Assembly (NCBI GenBank): GCA_910579425.1
Contig: CAJTVL010000073.1
Coordinates: 1 to 18,358 of the forward strand
Direction: 5' to 3'
Length of the DNA stretch: 18,358 nt
From: an uncultured Lachnospiraceae bacterium
GTDB lineage: Bacteria; Bacillota; Clostridia; Lachnospirales; Lachnospiraceae
This document shows positions 1-6,872 of the stretch, in pieces. Both the position numbers and the translations under genes were made by a program. How positions within the stretch are numbered: position 1 is the stretch's first letter; each line of letters begins with the position of its first letter. The notes beneath the pieces were generated by a model, which saw only the letters and a program-made list of their open reading frames with translations, was not told the DNA's origin and did no database searches.

Positions 1-721
1 AGGAATCAATTCCCGCCTCGATCAATGCAGGGAGAAGAGAAATCGTACATAGATCCTTCATGCTCAGAGGATAGCAGTCCTTTTGGGCCGCGGCAGCCTT
101 TGGGGATATACCGGCCGCCTGATAGGGAAGCCTGCAGGGCTGGGCACAGCGTCCCCGGTTGCCGCTGCGGCCGCCCAAAATACTGCTGAGCAGGCATTGG
201 CCCGAGTAGCTGTAACACATAGCGCCATGGACAAAAGCTTCGATTTCTACGCCGGTCTCCTCTTTCAGCGAGATCAGCTCCCCCAGAGAGAGCTCCCTTG
301 CCGGGACGACTCTGGAGACCTTCTCCTCCCTGACCAGCCTAACCCCTTTCGGGCCGGTCAACGCCATCTGTGTGCTTGCGTGAAGGGCAAGGCCGGGGAA
401 ATAAGTCCGCAGGAAACGCAGAACCCCCAAATCCTGCACAATCACACCGTCCAGCCCTTTCTCATAAAAGGGAAGCATGTAGGAATACAACTCGTCCAGT
501 TCTCTTTCCTTGACAAGAGTATTGACCGTCAAATAAATTTTTCTGCCGAAAAAATGGGCAAAATGAATCCCTTCACAAATTTCCTCTGTTGTAAAATTAT
601 CCGCATAGGCCCGGGCGCCGTAGCGCTCCCCGCCTAAATAAACCGCATCCGCCCCGGCGCTTACGGCTCCTTTTAGGGCGTCAAAATTCCCTGCCGGCGA
701 TAACAATTCCACCTTTTCCAT
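1..721 (-). CDS. Peptidase U32 family protein (3' part cut by window edge)
   Basis: Open from an ATG at 721 to the left edge (240 codons, no stop), so the C-terminal part lies outside. The translation starts MEKVELLSPAGNFDALKGAV and carries the U32 hallmarks HASTQMA (about residues 134-140), EAFVHGAMCYSYSGQC (about 180-195) and RSGNRGRCAQPCR (about 205-217); the Cys residues of the last two motifs are those conserved in the family. Known U32 relatives include collagenase-like proteases and the RlhA/TrhP-type RNA hydroxylation enzymes; clostridial members are often long (with a DUF3656 tail), but which subtype this is cannot be told from the N-terminal part. An AAAGGAG site lies 5 nt upstream of the ATG. 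It follows zapA on the same strand but is separated from it by a terminator at 825-853. No clear sigma-A promoter was found for it, so read-through is possible. Family assignment is secure; substrate is unknown. Confidence 0.93.
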   Translation of the reverse strand, partial: MEKVELLSPAGNFDALKGAVSAGADAVYLGGERYGARAYADNFTTEEICEGIHFAHFFGRKIYLTVNTLVKERELDELYSYMLPFYEKGLDGVIVQDLGVLRFLRTYFPGLALHASTQMALTGPKGVRLVREEKVSRVVPARELSLGELISLKEETGVEIEAFVHGAMCYSYSGQCLLSSILGGRSGNRGRCAQPCRLPYQAAGISPKAAAAQKDCYPLSMKDLCTISLLPALIEAGIDS

Positions 722-824
722 GCCCGCTCCTTTGGTCAGTATTCGATCGGGCGGGGATCTCCCTGCCCGCCGCGCGGCCCGCATGCTGCGTCAGCAGTAA
801 ATTTCCTTATGCGGGCCTGCGCAC
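722..824 (-). other. Structured leader of the U32 gene (nested hairpins)
   Basis: The interval between the zapA terminator and the U32 start is GC-rich and self-complementary. A 9-bp perfect inverted repeat (776-784 with 809-817, GGCCCGCAT/ATGCGGGCC) encloses a small CTGC/GCAG hairpin (786-789 with 794-797). Between this and the start codon lies a second imperfect hairpin (about 746-767, arms CGGGC/GCCCG). Neither is followed by a T run on the minus strand, so they are not ordinary terminators. Function unknown; RNA stabilisation or translational control of the U32 gene is only a guess. Confidence 0.3.
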
Positions 825-853
825 AAAAAGCTGTCTTATCAAGACAGCTTTTT
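825..853 (-). terminator. Rho-independent terminator after zapA
   Basis: Perfect inverted repeat AAAAAGCTGTCTT (825-837), loop of 3, AAGACAGCTTTTT (841-853). On the minus strand it reads as an 8-bp GCTGTCTT/AAGACAGC stem followed by five T, 28 bp past the zapA stop. It is nearly symmetric and could also stop plus-strand transcription. Confidence 0.85.
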
Positions 854-881
854 AGTTCCATAGAAGTGCAGTATCCATATC

Positions 882-1286
882 TTATCCGTTGTTTTTCAGT
901 TCGGTTTCCAGCCTGACAATCTTTTTGGCGTTCTCGCCTGCTTCCTTCTGGAGAGCCTTTACGCTCTTCTCGGTATTTTCCAGCTTGATCTGAGAGGCGA
1001 TCAGCTCATGCTTTAAATTATAAAGCTCTTTCTCTTTATTCTGAATCTCTTCTTCCAAAAGATTAATCTGCCTTTTGGCCTTAAAGTAGTCGTCTGCAAT
1101 ATTGAGCTGCAGGAGTACGCTCTGGGTATCCAAAGGCTGGCGCTTAAAGGATTCCACTTTTGCATACTCTGCCGTCTTGTTGTTGATGTAGGATGCAACC
1201 TTCTGCAGATATTCTTCACTTTCATAACCGCTCAGTGTAAATACTTTGCCGCCAATAATTACTTCCGTATCTGTTTTAACTGACAT
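882..1286 (-). CDS. zapA: Cell division protein ZapA
   Basis: 134 aa. The N-terminal part (about 1-75, with TEVIIGGKVFTLSGYESEEYLQKVA) matches the ZapA globular domain, and about 70-133 is a charged heptad-like coiled coil; this is the usual layout and somewhat longer than the B. subtilis protein. ZapA binds FtsZ filaments and bundles them at the Z ring. The start at 1286 was chosen because a GGAGG lies 9 nt upstream and because the promoter at 1346-1374 would start transcription near 1339, which excludes the longer frame from 1340. It sits 71 bp after ruvB, and a strong terminator follows. Its own promoter inside the end of ruvB suggests it is expressed both with the ruv operon and alone. 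Confidence 0.9.
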   Translation of the reverse strand: MSVKTDTEVIIGGKVFTLSGYESEEYLQKVASYINNKTAEYAKVESFKRQPLDTQSVLLQLNIADDYFKAKRQINLLEEEIQNKEKELYNLKHELIASQIKLENTEKSVKALQKEAGENAKKIVRLETELKNNG

Positions 1287-1345
1287 CCGGCCGGTCCTCC
1301 ATCTACAAAATATACAGCTTGTCCAAAACTGCCTATACAAAATAT

Positions 1346-1374
1346 ATTATAATCAGATCACCCCGGAATTTCAA
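1346..1374 (-). promoter_or_regulatory. Sigma-A promoter for zapA inside the end of ruvB
   Basis: On the minus strand TTGAAA (1369-1374), 17-bp spacer, TATAAT (1346-1351): a near-perfect housekeeping promoter. The -35 box lies within the last codons of ruvB. The predicted start near 1339 gives a zapA leader of about 53 nt. Confidence 0.75.
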
Positions 1375-2356
1375 GCCCCAAATGATGATAAGCCAAATCT
1401 GTTACCGTCCGCCCCCGAGGGGTTCGGTTGATAAATCCGTTTTTGAGCAGATAGGGTTCATATACGTCTTCTATCGTTCCTGAATCCTCACCGATGGCCG
1501 CCGCTAAGGTGTCAAGCCCCACAGGGCCGCCTGAAAATTTCTGTATCATGGTAAGGAGGATATTCCGGTCGATATGATCCAATCCCATTCTGTCCACATC
1601 CATCAGATCCAGAGCCGTCATGGCGACTTCCTCGGTGATGATGCCGTCATGCTTTACCTGGGCGTAGTCCCTGACCCGTTTGAGGATTCTGTTGGCAAGC
1701 CTGGGCGTTCCTCTGCTTCTTCTGGCCATTTCCATGGCTCCCGAAAGCTCCACCGGGGCGTCCAGGATACGGGCCGAATGCATGATAATCATCTGCAGCT
1801 CCTCCACAGAATAAAACTCAAGCCGGTGAATGATCCCAAAACGATCCCGCAGGGGTGCGGTCAGAAGTCCCGCCCTGGTGGTAGCCCCCACCAGGGTAAA
1901 ATGAGGCAGATCAAGCCTGATCGACCTGGCGGTAGGCCCTTTTCCAATCATAATATCAATGGCAAAGTCCTCCATAGCGGGATAAAGAACCTCTTCCACC
2001 TGACGGTTCAGCCTGTGAATTTCGTCCACAAACAGAAGATCCCCCTCCTGAAGATTGTTTAGGATTGCCGCCATTTCTCCCGGCTTTTCAATGGCCGGCC
2101 CGCTGGTTACCTTCATATTTACGCCCATTTCATTGGCAATGATTCCTGCCAGGGTGGTTTTCCCCAGGCCGGGAGGCCCGTAAAAAAGCACGTGATCCAG
2201 ACAGTCTTCCCGCTGCCTGGCTGCTTCGATATAAATTTTGAGACTTTCCTTTATTTTGGATTGACCAATATAGTCACCCAGCTTTTGAGGACGAAGGCTT
2301 CCCTCAATCCGCACATCCTCTTCCTGTAGATTGGTTTCAATTGTTCTCTTTGCCAT
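1358..2356 (-). CDS. ruvB: Holliday junction branch migration ATPase RuvB
   Basis: 332 aa, the normal length. AAA+ motor that, with RuvA, drives branch migration of Holliday junctions. Visible motifs: Walker A GPPGLGKTTLA (60-70), Walker B/DEIH box DEIHRL (111-116), sensor 1 region VGATTRAG (156-163), arginine finger in APLRDRFG (R170), sensor 2 RGTPRLANRIL (215-225), and the C-terminal winged helix with GPVGLDTLA and GFINRTPRGR. The gene begins 17 bp after ruvA, the standard ruvAB order. ruvC is absent, as is usual in Firmicutes, which use RecU for cleavage (family knowledge). Expression presumably comes from the promoter at 3889-3917. Confidence 0.98.
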   Translation of the reverse strand: MAKRTIETNLQEEDVRIEGSLRPQKLGDYIGQSKIKESLKIYIEAARQREDCLDHVLFYGPPGLGKTTLAGIIANEMGVNMKVTSGPAIEKPGEMAAILNNLQEGDLLFVDEIHRLNRQVEEVLYPAMEDFAIDIMIGKGPTARSIRLDLPHFTLVGATTRAGLLTAPLRDRFGIIHRLEFYSVEELQMIIMHSARILDAPVELSGAMEMARRSRGTPRLANRILKRVRDYAQVKHDGIITEEVAMTALDLMDVDRMGLDHIDRNILLTMIQKFSGGPVGLDTLAAAIGEDSGTIEDVYEPYLLKNGFINRTPRGRTVTDLAYHHLGLEIPG

Positions 2357-2373
2357 TGACTTTGCTCCATACC

Positions 2374-2982
2374 TTAAAATAAATTCTTAAGCGCCTGCTT
2401 TAAGAGGGTTTCCACATCCATGGATTCTCCCTCCGGAACACTTTTTACCGCCCGCAGGGCTTCTGAGGAAGAATAGCCAAGGGCGGTCAGCGCTTCCACC
2501 GCCTCGGTTCTCGCCCTGCCGTCCACCGAAGCTGCTTCGTCCTTTGAAGTCTGCATTTCTTTGTGGACCAGGGTATCTTCAAGGGAAATCTTATCCTTTA
2601 AGTCAAGAATTACCCTCTCGGCAGTTTTTTTGCCTACGCCGGGCGCCCGGGCAATGGCTGCAGAATCTCCGGAAAGAACGGCGAATCTCAACTCGTCGGC
2701 ACTGAGCACGGAGAGAATTGCCAGCCCCCCTTTGGGACCGATTCCGTTTACCGTGATGAGCTTTTTGAAGATGTCCAGATCATCCCGGGTCAAAAATCCG
2801 TAGAGGTTAAAGGTATCCTCCCTGACCAGCGTATAGGTAAAGAGCTTAACCGTCTTTCCCATACCGGGAAGCAGGGAGGCTGTCCTGGCGGATATTTTGA
2901 CATTGACCCCCATATTTCCCACGTCAATCACTGCATTTTCTTCTGAAATGTCCTCAAGCTGTCCTTTTACGAATGCGATCAT
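2374..2982 (-). CDS. ruvA: Holliday junction DNA helicase subunit RuvA
   Basis: 202 aa, normal length. Domain I (1-63) is the OB fold starting MIAFVKGQLE; domain II has two helix-hairpin-helix motifs, VNGIGPK (78-84) and APGVGKK (113-119), that grip the junction; after an acidic/polar linker (about 135-157) domain III (about 158-202) is the UBA-like part that contacts RuvB. The ATG overlaps the stop codon of the Gx transporter gene (ATGA at 2979-2982), so the two are probably translationally coupled. An AAAGGAAA stretch serves as ribosome site. All key features are intact. Confidence 0.97.
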   Translation of the reverse strand: MIAFVKGQLEDISEENAVIDVGNMGVNVKISARTASLLPGMGKTVKLFTYTLVREDTFNLYGFLTRDDLDIFKKLITVNGIGPKGGLAILSVLSADELRFAVLSGDSAAIARAPGVGKKTAERVILDLKDKISLEDTLVHKEMQTSKDEAASVDGRARTEAVEALTALGYSSSEALRAVKSVPEGESMDVETLLKQALKNLF

Positions 2983-3515
2983 TTCACGTTTCCTTTCAAA
3001 ATATTTTGAATATATGGCAAGACCAGCGACGCCGTAAAACCGATCAGCAGCCCGGTGGTCATCCCGGCAATCAGAAGGACGGGAATATAGTAAAGCAGGC
3101 CGTAGGCTTCTACCGCGAACAGGGCGACCAGAAGCTGGCCCAGATTATGGAATACCCCTCCTGCGGCGCTGACCGCGGAAAGGTGGAAGCCGTGGGCTTT
3201 TTTGAGCAGTATCATGACAAAGGCGCTGGTCAGGGCGCCTGCCAGGGAATAGAGAATCATAAAAAGGCTTCCGAAAAGGAATCCCCCGAGAAGCGCTTTT
3301 AAAACCGTCAAAAGAAGGGCTTCTCTCCAGCCAAACAGGTAGAGGCACAAAACCACCGCAAGGTTGGCCAGTCCCAGCTTTATGCCGGGAATCCCGCTCT
3401 GAAAGGGAATCAAAAGTTCCACATAAGATAAGATCAGGGCAAAAGCCAGCAAAAGTCCCATGCAGGAGATGCGGCTTGCAAAGGGTTGATTTTTCTCATT
3501 AGTAAGTAACTGCAT
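2979..3515 (-). CDS. Gx transporter family membrane protein
   Basis: 178 aa from the ATG at 3515. Very hydrophobic, with about five to six membrane segments, and with signature stretches GIPGIKLGLANLAVV (41-55), GGFLFGSLFMILYSLAGAL (77-95) and AAGGVFHNLGQLLVA (117-131) that match the family often labelled 'heptaprenyl diphosphate synthase component I' (Hpre_diP_synt_I); the enzyme name is historical and the real substrate is unsettled. The start is uncertain: in-frame TTG at 3542 and ATG at 3533 exist, but the AGGAGAG sequence 8-9 nt before the 3515 ATG favours the latter. It then overlaps the upstream NusG_II gene by 17 bp. Its pairing with a NusG_II protein is a recurring clostridial arrangement, suggesting shared function at the membrane (inference). 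Confidence 0.88.
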   Translation of the reverse strand: MQLLTNEKNQPFASRISCMGLLLAFALILSYVELLIPFQSGIPGIKLGLANLAVVLCLYLFGWREALLLTVLKALLGGFLFGSLFMILYSLAGALTSAFVMILLKKAHGFHLSAVSAAGGVFHNLGQLLVALFAVEAYGLLYYIPVLLIAGMTTGLLIGFTASLVLPYIQNILKGNVK

Positions 3516-3882
3516 CCAGCTCACTCTCCTCATTTGATTCAATCTGTATTACCAGCCTGTGGGGAAGACAGATGATGCTCTCTCCCTTTCGGGAAATGCT
3601 TCTTTGCCTGACGCAGAGCTGGTCGGGACAGTCGGCATCCGTAATCGAAGCCTCTCCGTTCTCGATCAGAAGCAGATTATAGTATTCCTCCTCCCAGGGG
3701 ATGGCCAGGGTTTGATCTTCCCGAAGAGAATAATCCGCGATTCGTTGACCGTCCTGATAAACGGCTACGGCTGCAGGCAGATTGTTATTTAATTTATTCA
3801 GCAGGAAGGGGATTAACCAAAATAAAAAGGCGGCCAGAAGAAATCCCCCTAAAAGGATCAGGTCATTTTTCAAATTTTTCAT
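3499..3882 (-). CDS. NusG domain II-containing membrane protein
   Basis: 127 aa. A short basic N-terminus is followed by one transmembrane helix (about 8-28); the rest is predicted extracytoplasmic. The domain matches NusG_II (PF07009 type): ADCPDQLC (83-90) and IICLPHRLVIQI (103-114) provide the conserved Cys85, Cys90 and Cys105. Despite the name it has no link to the transcription factor NusG beyond the fold. It heads the operon with the Gx transporter and ruvAB. A consensus promoter lies so close that the predicted transcription start falls on the A of the ATG, and there is no usable Shine-Dalgarno site, so the mRNA may be leaderless. Function unknown; a role supporting the adjacent transporter is inference. 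Confidence 0.87.
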   Translation of the reverse strand: MKNLKNDLILLGGFLLAAFLFWLIPFLLNKLNNNLPAAVAVYQDGQRIADYSLREDQTLAIPWEEEYYNLLLIENGEASITDADCPDQLCVRQRSISRKGESIICLPHRLVIQIESNEESELDAVTY

Positions 3883-3888
3883 GCTCTT

Positions 3889-3917
3889 ATTCTATCATAA
3901 CCGAACATATGTATCAA
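3889..3917 (-). promoter_or_regulatory. Sigma-A promoter of the NusG_II-Gx-ruvAB operon
   Basis: Minus-strand TTGATA (3912-3917), 17-bp spacer, TAGAAT (3889-3894). Six bases separate the -10 box from the ATG at 3882, so +1 is predicted at the start codon itself. Confidence 0.75.
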
Positions 3918-3928
3918 GCAAAATACCG

Positions 3929-3957
3929 TTGAATTACACTGCGTTTCATTATAAAAT
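3929..3957 (+). promoter_or_regulatory. Sigma-A promoter of the histidine phosphatase gene
   Basis: Plus-strand TTGAAT (3929-3934), 17-bp spacer, TAAAAT (3952-3957). Its -35 box is only 11 bp from the -35 box of the divergent promoter at 3889-3917. The predicted leader is about 55 nt. Confidence 0.7.
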
Positions 3958-4019
3958 AGGACTGATCAGGAAATCTCTCACAAAGAGGATAAAATCAGCC
4001 AAAAGAAAAGGAGTTTTAT

Positions 4020-4805
4020 ATGAGAATTATATTTGTCCGTCATGGTGAACCCGACTATACCAAAGACTCTCTTACCGAAAAGGGATGGCGGGAGGCACGT
4101 TTTCTGGCAGAGCGTATTAGCAAGTGGCGTGTAACAGACTTTTACTGCTCTCCTCTTGGAAGAGCAAGGGACACCGCATCCTGTACCCTGGAAAAGCTGA
4201 ACCGAAAGGCGGTTACCCTGGACTGGATGAAGGAATTTGCTTATGATATTGAGGATCCTGTCAATGGGAAGCGCGGGATCCCCTGGGATTTTGTACCTTC
4301 CTGCTGGACCTCGGATCCGTTGATGCTGGACACAGAGGCATGGACCAAGGGGGAGATTATGAGAACCAATCCTCAGATTGCTGCCGCCTATCAGGAGGTA
4401 TGCGAAAGCTTTGACCGGCTGCTCTCCTCCTACGGATATGTAAGGGACGGCCATTTTTATCGTATGCCCCAGGCAAAAGAGCGTTTTATTCCGAGAACCT
4501 ACTCCCCGGCGAATCCAAATGCCTTAGACTCCATTCCGGATTCCTCCAAAGAGCCGGTGATCGTGATTTTTTGCCATCTGGGAATCACCTGTCTGGTGCT
4601 CTCCTATTTGCTCAATATTGCGTTTCCGGCGCTGGTTCATGGATTTTTTCTCCCCACTTCCTCCATTACGGTGCTCTCCAGCGAGGAGCGCTGGAGCAAC
4701 GAGGCTTACTTCCGGGTACAGACCATCGGAGATGTACAGCATTTACTGGCAAATCATGAGCCGGTTTCCTCTGCCGGCTCCTTCACAACGGCCTTTCAGG
4801 GATAA
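4020..4805 (+). CDS. Histidine phosphatase superfamily protein (phosphoglycerate mutase-like)
   Basis: 261 aa. The N-terminus MRIIFVRHGEPDYT has the RHG signature with the phospho-accepting His8; Arg48 in SPLGRARDTA is the second phosphate-binding Arg, Glu72 is a candidate acid residue, and CHLGITC gives the second catalytic His186. The catalytic set is complete. The protein is longer than simple CobC/GpmB types because of an insertion around residues 85-175, so the substrate cannot be named; alpha-ribazole phosphatase or a small-molecule phosphatase are options. AAAAGGAG lies 6 nt before the ATG. It is a single-gene unit, divergent from the ruv operon and convergent with the foldase gene, closed by the long hairpin at 4814-4856. 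Confidence 0.9.
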   Translation: MRIIFVRHGEPDYTKDSLTEKGWREARFLAERISKWRVTDFYCSPLGRARDTASCTLEKLNRKAVTLDWMKEFAYDIEDPVNGKRGIPWDFVPSCWTSDPLMLDTEAWTKGEIMRTNPQIAAAYQEVCESFDRLLSSYGYVRDGHFYRMPQAKERFIPRTYSPANPNALDSIPDSSKEPVIVIFCHLGITCLVLSYLLNIAFPALVHGFFLPTSSITVLSSEERWSNEAYFRVQTIGDVQHLLANHEPVSSAGSFTTAFQG

Positions 4806-4813
4806 TGTCAAAT

Positions 4814-4856
4814 GTGAAGAGGCGTCATGATACAGATTATCATGACGCCTCTTCAC
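4814..4856. terminator. Bidirectional hairpin between convergent genes
   Basis: Perfect 19-bp inverted repeat (4814-4832 with 4838-4856; arm begins GTGAAGAGGCGTC) with a 5-nt loop, lying 8 bp after the phosphatase stop and 7 bp before the foldase stop. No T run follows in either direction, so it is an atypical terminator or an RNA-stability element at the 3' ends of both transcripts. Confidence 0.6.
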
Positions 4857-4863
4857 TATGGAA

Positions 4864-6177
4864 TTACTCTTCTTCCGTATCGGTATCCGTATCGCTATCG
4901 TCTGTGCTGCCGGTATCCGTTTCGTCCGTTGCGTTGGTATCGGTTTCGGTGTCAGTATCGGTATTTGTATCCCCATCCGTATTTTCGGATACAGTCAGAT
5001 ATTTCAGATCGCCCTTTATATCCTCTACCTTGTAATTCTCCATAAGTCCGGTCATATACTCCGAGGTTCTCTGACTTGCAATGGTATTGGAAATGGATTC
5101 GTTATCCGCTTCGTCAAAGTATCGGTCAACAAATTCGGCAACATAATACCGGTGGCTGTTTTCGTCCTCCAAAGCGGTGATGTCCCCTTCCTTCCGGCCT
5201 TCCTCAAAGAGCCAGTCGGAAATTGCAGACGCCACTCCGGCGTATCTGCGGCCCTCGCTTAAGCTGTACTCTGTCTCTTCATCCTCGTAATTGGCTTTAT
5301 CTTCCTCGGAAGCGTTCTGAATGCAAAGCGCTTCAAAATCAGTTCCCTTTTTGCGCTCATCCACCATAGCTTCCGCTTTGGCCTTAAGCTCCTTCATGGC
5401 AGCTTCGATGGCCGCTTCATCCGCATCCTCAGCCAAATCGGCGTTAAATACAAAGCTTCTGTAATCTACCCTGTCATAGCTCTGCTGATTTTCTTCATAG
5501 TAAGCGGTAACCTCATCCTCGGAAGGAGCATGATCCTCCAGTAATTTGTTATAATAAGCACCTGCCAGGAGATTTTCCCTGATGATAGGCTCCATATTTT
5601 TTTCGGTGGCATAGTTGCCGAAGTTCTGCTTATAATACTCCTTCACCGTTACCCCTGCGGAGGAAGCGGATTCCTTGAAGTTTTCCTGAAAGGCCTCGTA
5701 CTCTTCATCAGTATCATAATGAAAATCAGTTTCATCCGCCACATCAAGGGTGGCTTTGATCTGCCGGATCTGCTCAACAGCCATTTCATCGAACATATCC
5801 TTCAGGGTAAGGCCGTCCGCATAGGGCTGGGCTTCCAAATCCATGGAAGAATCGATCCCCATATAGGCTCCGTAGGTATTCACCGCTGAGTTGAAGAAAT
5901 AATTATATTCAAGCTGTGAAATCTCATGTTCTCCGACCTTGATATAAGTGCCATGGGTTATGTTCCGCTTGCTGACAATGGAAACTCCTACGGAAATTAC
6001 CAAGGCGGCCACAACGAGAATACCGATTATGCCGCCGATCAGCCTGGTCAGCTTCTCCTGTTTGGCCTCCTTTATTTTTTGTTGTTTCCTGGCCTCCATC
6101 TTCCGGTCATATCTGGTCTGAACCTTCTGCTGTTCCTTCGGTTCTGTGGTTACTTCAGGCGTAGTTTTTTTAGCCAT
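4864..6177 (-). CDS. Membrane-anchored SurA/PrsA-like foldase (peptidylprolyl isomerase-like)
   Basis: 437 aa. A highly charged cytoplasmic N-terminus (1-45, Lys/Glu/Gln-rich) precedes one transmembrane helix (about 46-68); the remainder is extracytoplasmic. Residues about 75-235 form a helical SurA_N/trigger-like chaperone region, and about 236-353 resemble a degenerate parvulin domain (the stretch ISDWLFEEGRKEGDITALED and YYVAEFVDRY fits the C-terminal part of that fold), but the classic parvulin active-site motifs are not convincing, so isomerase activity is doubtful. The C-terminus (399-437) is an acidic Asp/Thr/Glu tail. No lipobox is present, unlike PrsA. A GAGGAGG site lies 10 nt before the ATG. 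Likely role: folding of exported proteins between membrane and wall. Monocistronic by its surroundings. Confidence 0.8.
   Translation of the reverse strand: MAKKTTPEVTTEPKEQQKVQTRYDRKMEARKQQKIKEAKQEKLTRLIGGIIGILVVAALVISVGVSIVSKRNITHGTYIKVGEHEISQLEYNYFFNSAVNTYGAYMGIDSSMDLEAQPYADGLTLKDMFDEMAVEQIRQIKATLDVADETDFHYDTDEEYEAFQENFKESASSAGVTVKEYYKQNFGNYATEKNMEPIIRENLLAGAYYNKLLEDHAPSEDEVTAYYEENQQSYDRVDYRSFVFNADLAEDADEAAIEAAMKELKAKAEAMVDERKKGTDFEALCIQNASEEDKANYEDEETEYSLSEGRRYAGVASAISDWLFEEGRKEGDITALEDENSHRYYVAEFVDRYFDEADNESISNTIASQRTSEYMTGLMENYKVEDIKGDLKYLTVSENTDGDTNTDTDTETDTNATDETDTGSTDDSDTDTDTEEE
4867..4983 (-). repeat. Low-complexity Asp/Thr repeat tail within the foldase gene
   Basis: The last 39 codons alternate mostly Asp, Thr and Glu; on the plus strand this shows as repeated GGTATC/CGGT units. 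It is coding low complexity and may vary in length between strains by slippage. Confidence 0.7.
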
Positions 6178-6241
6178 TGAAAAAATTCCTCCTCACGTTA
6201 AATCGCAGCAATGTACCGCCCTCTTAATCTGCGGTATCAAA

Positions 6242-6266
6242 CCACAACTCCAAAAAGGCGCTGTGG
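6242..6266 (-). terminator. Weak terminator candidate after leuD
   Basis: Minus-strand hairpin with 10-nt arms (6257-6266 and 6242-6251), one G-A mismatch and one G-U pair, a five-T loop and only three T after it. It lies 90 bp past the leuD stop and upstream of the foldase gene. It is the only stem seen in this gap; a promoter for the foldase is not clear. Confidence 0.35.
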
Positions 6267-6355
6267 CACAAAGCTTATCTTATCAGGAATTTGTGTCTTT
6301 CCTGTGAATACCTTTGTTATTCTACTACATTTTTCAGCGAAAAGAAAGAACTTCC

Positions 6356-6844
6356 TTATTTTTGATTGATATAATTTACCAACCCTTCCGCCGCAATAAT
6401 CTTCTGCATGAACTCCGGGAAGGCCTGCCCCTTAAACTGAGTTCCTTTGGTGAGGTTCCTGATGATGCCCGAGTCAAAATCCACCTCCACCTCATCTCCC
6501 GCCTCGATTCCCTTTGAGGCCTCCGAGCATTCAATGATGGGAAGTCCGATATTGATGGCATTCCGGTAAAAGATCCTGGCAAAGGTCTGTGCGATGACAC
6601 AGCTTACCCCGGCCGCCTTGATGGCGATGGGGGCGTGTTCTCTGGAGGAACCGCAACCGAAATTTTTGTCTGCCACGATAATATCGCCTTTTTTTACCTT
6701 GTGAATAAAATCCTTGTCAATATCCTCCATACAGTGGGTGGCAAGCTCTGCCGGATCGGAGGAATTTAAGTATCTGGCAGGGATAATCACATCCGTGTCC
6801 ACATTGTCGCCATATTTAAAAACAATTCCTTTTGCCGCTTTCAT
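6356..6844 (-). CDS. leuD: 3-isopropylmalate dehydratase small subunit
   Basis: 162 aa, the short archaeal/clostridial type rather than the ~200-aa enterobacterial LeuD. It forms the swivelling domain that completes the active site of LeuC, converting 2-isopropylmalate to 3-isopropylmalate in leucine synthesis in the cytoplasm. Visible motifs: YGDNVDTDVIIPARYL (11-26), the substrate-binding loop GCGSSREHAP (63-72), and IFYRNAINIGLP (91-102). It starts 28 bp after leuC with a GGAG site, so it is co-transcribed with leuC. Homoaconitase small subunits are close relatives, but the genetic setting next to ilv genes favours leucine synthesis. Confidence 0.95.
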   Translation of the reverse strand: MKAAKGIVFKYGDNVDTDVIIPARYLNSSDPAELATHCMEDIDKDFIHKVKKGDIIVADKNFGCGSSREHAPIAIKAAGVSCVIAQTFARIFYRNAINIGLPIIECSEASKGIEAGDEVEVDFDSGIIRNLTKGTQFKGQAFPEFMQKIIAAEGLVNYINQK

Positions 6845-6872
6845 ATTTGTGATACTCCTTTCATTTTTCTTC

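Noticed and set aside
83..637. Plus-strand 184-codon frame
   Set aside because: Antisense to the clear U32 reading frame; no ribosome site and no protein-like motifs.
1287..1340. Longer N-terminus of ZapA from 1340
   Set aside because: The promoter at 1346-1374 puts the transcript start at about 1339, the extra residues are not ZapA-like, and the ribosome site belongs to the ATG at 1286.
4867..4983. Possible CRISPR or minisatellite from the repeated GGTATC units
   Set aside because: Units are irregular, very short, without spacers, and are explained by Asp/Thr codons at the end of the foldase gene.
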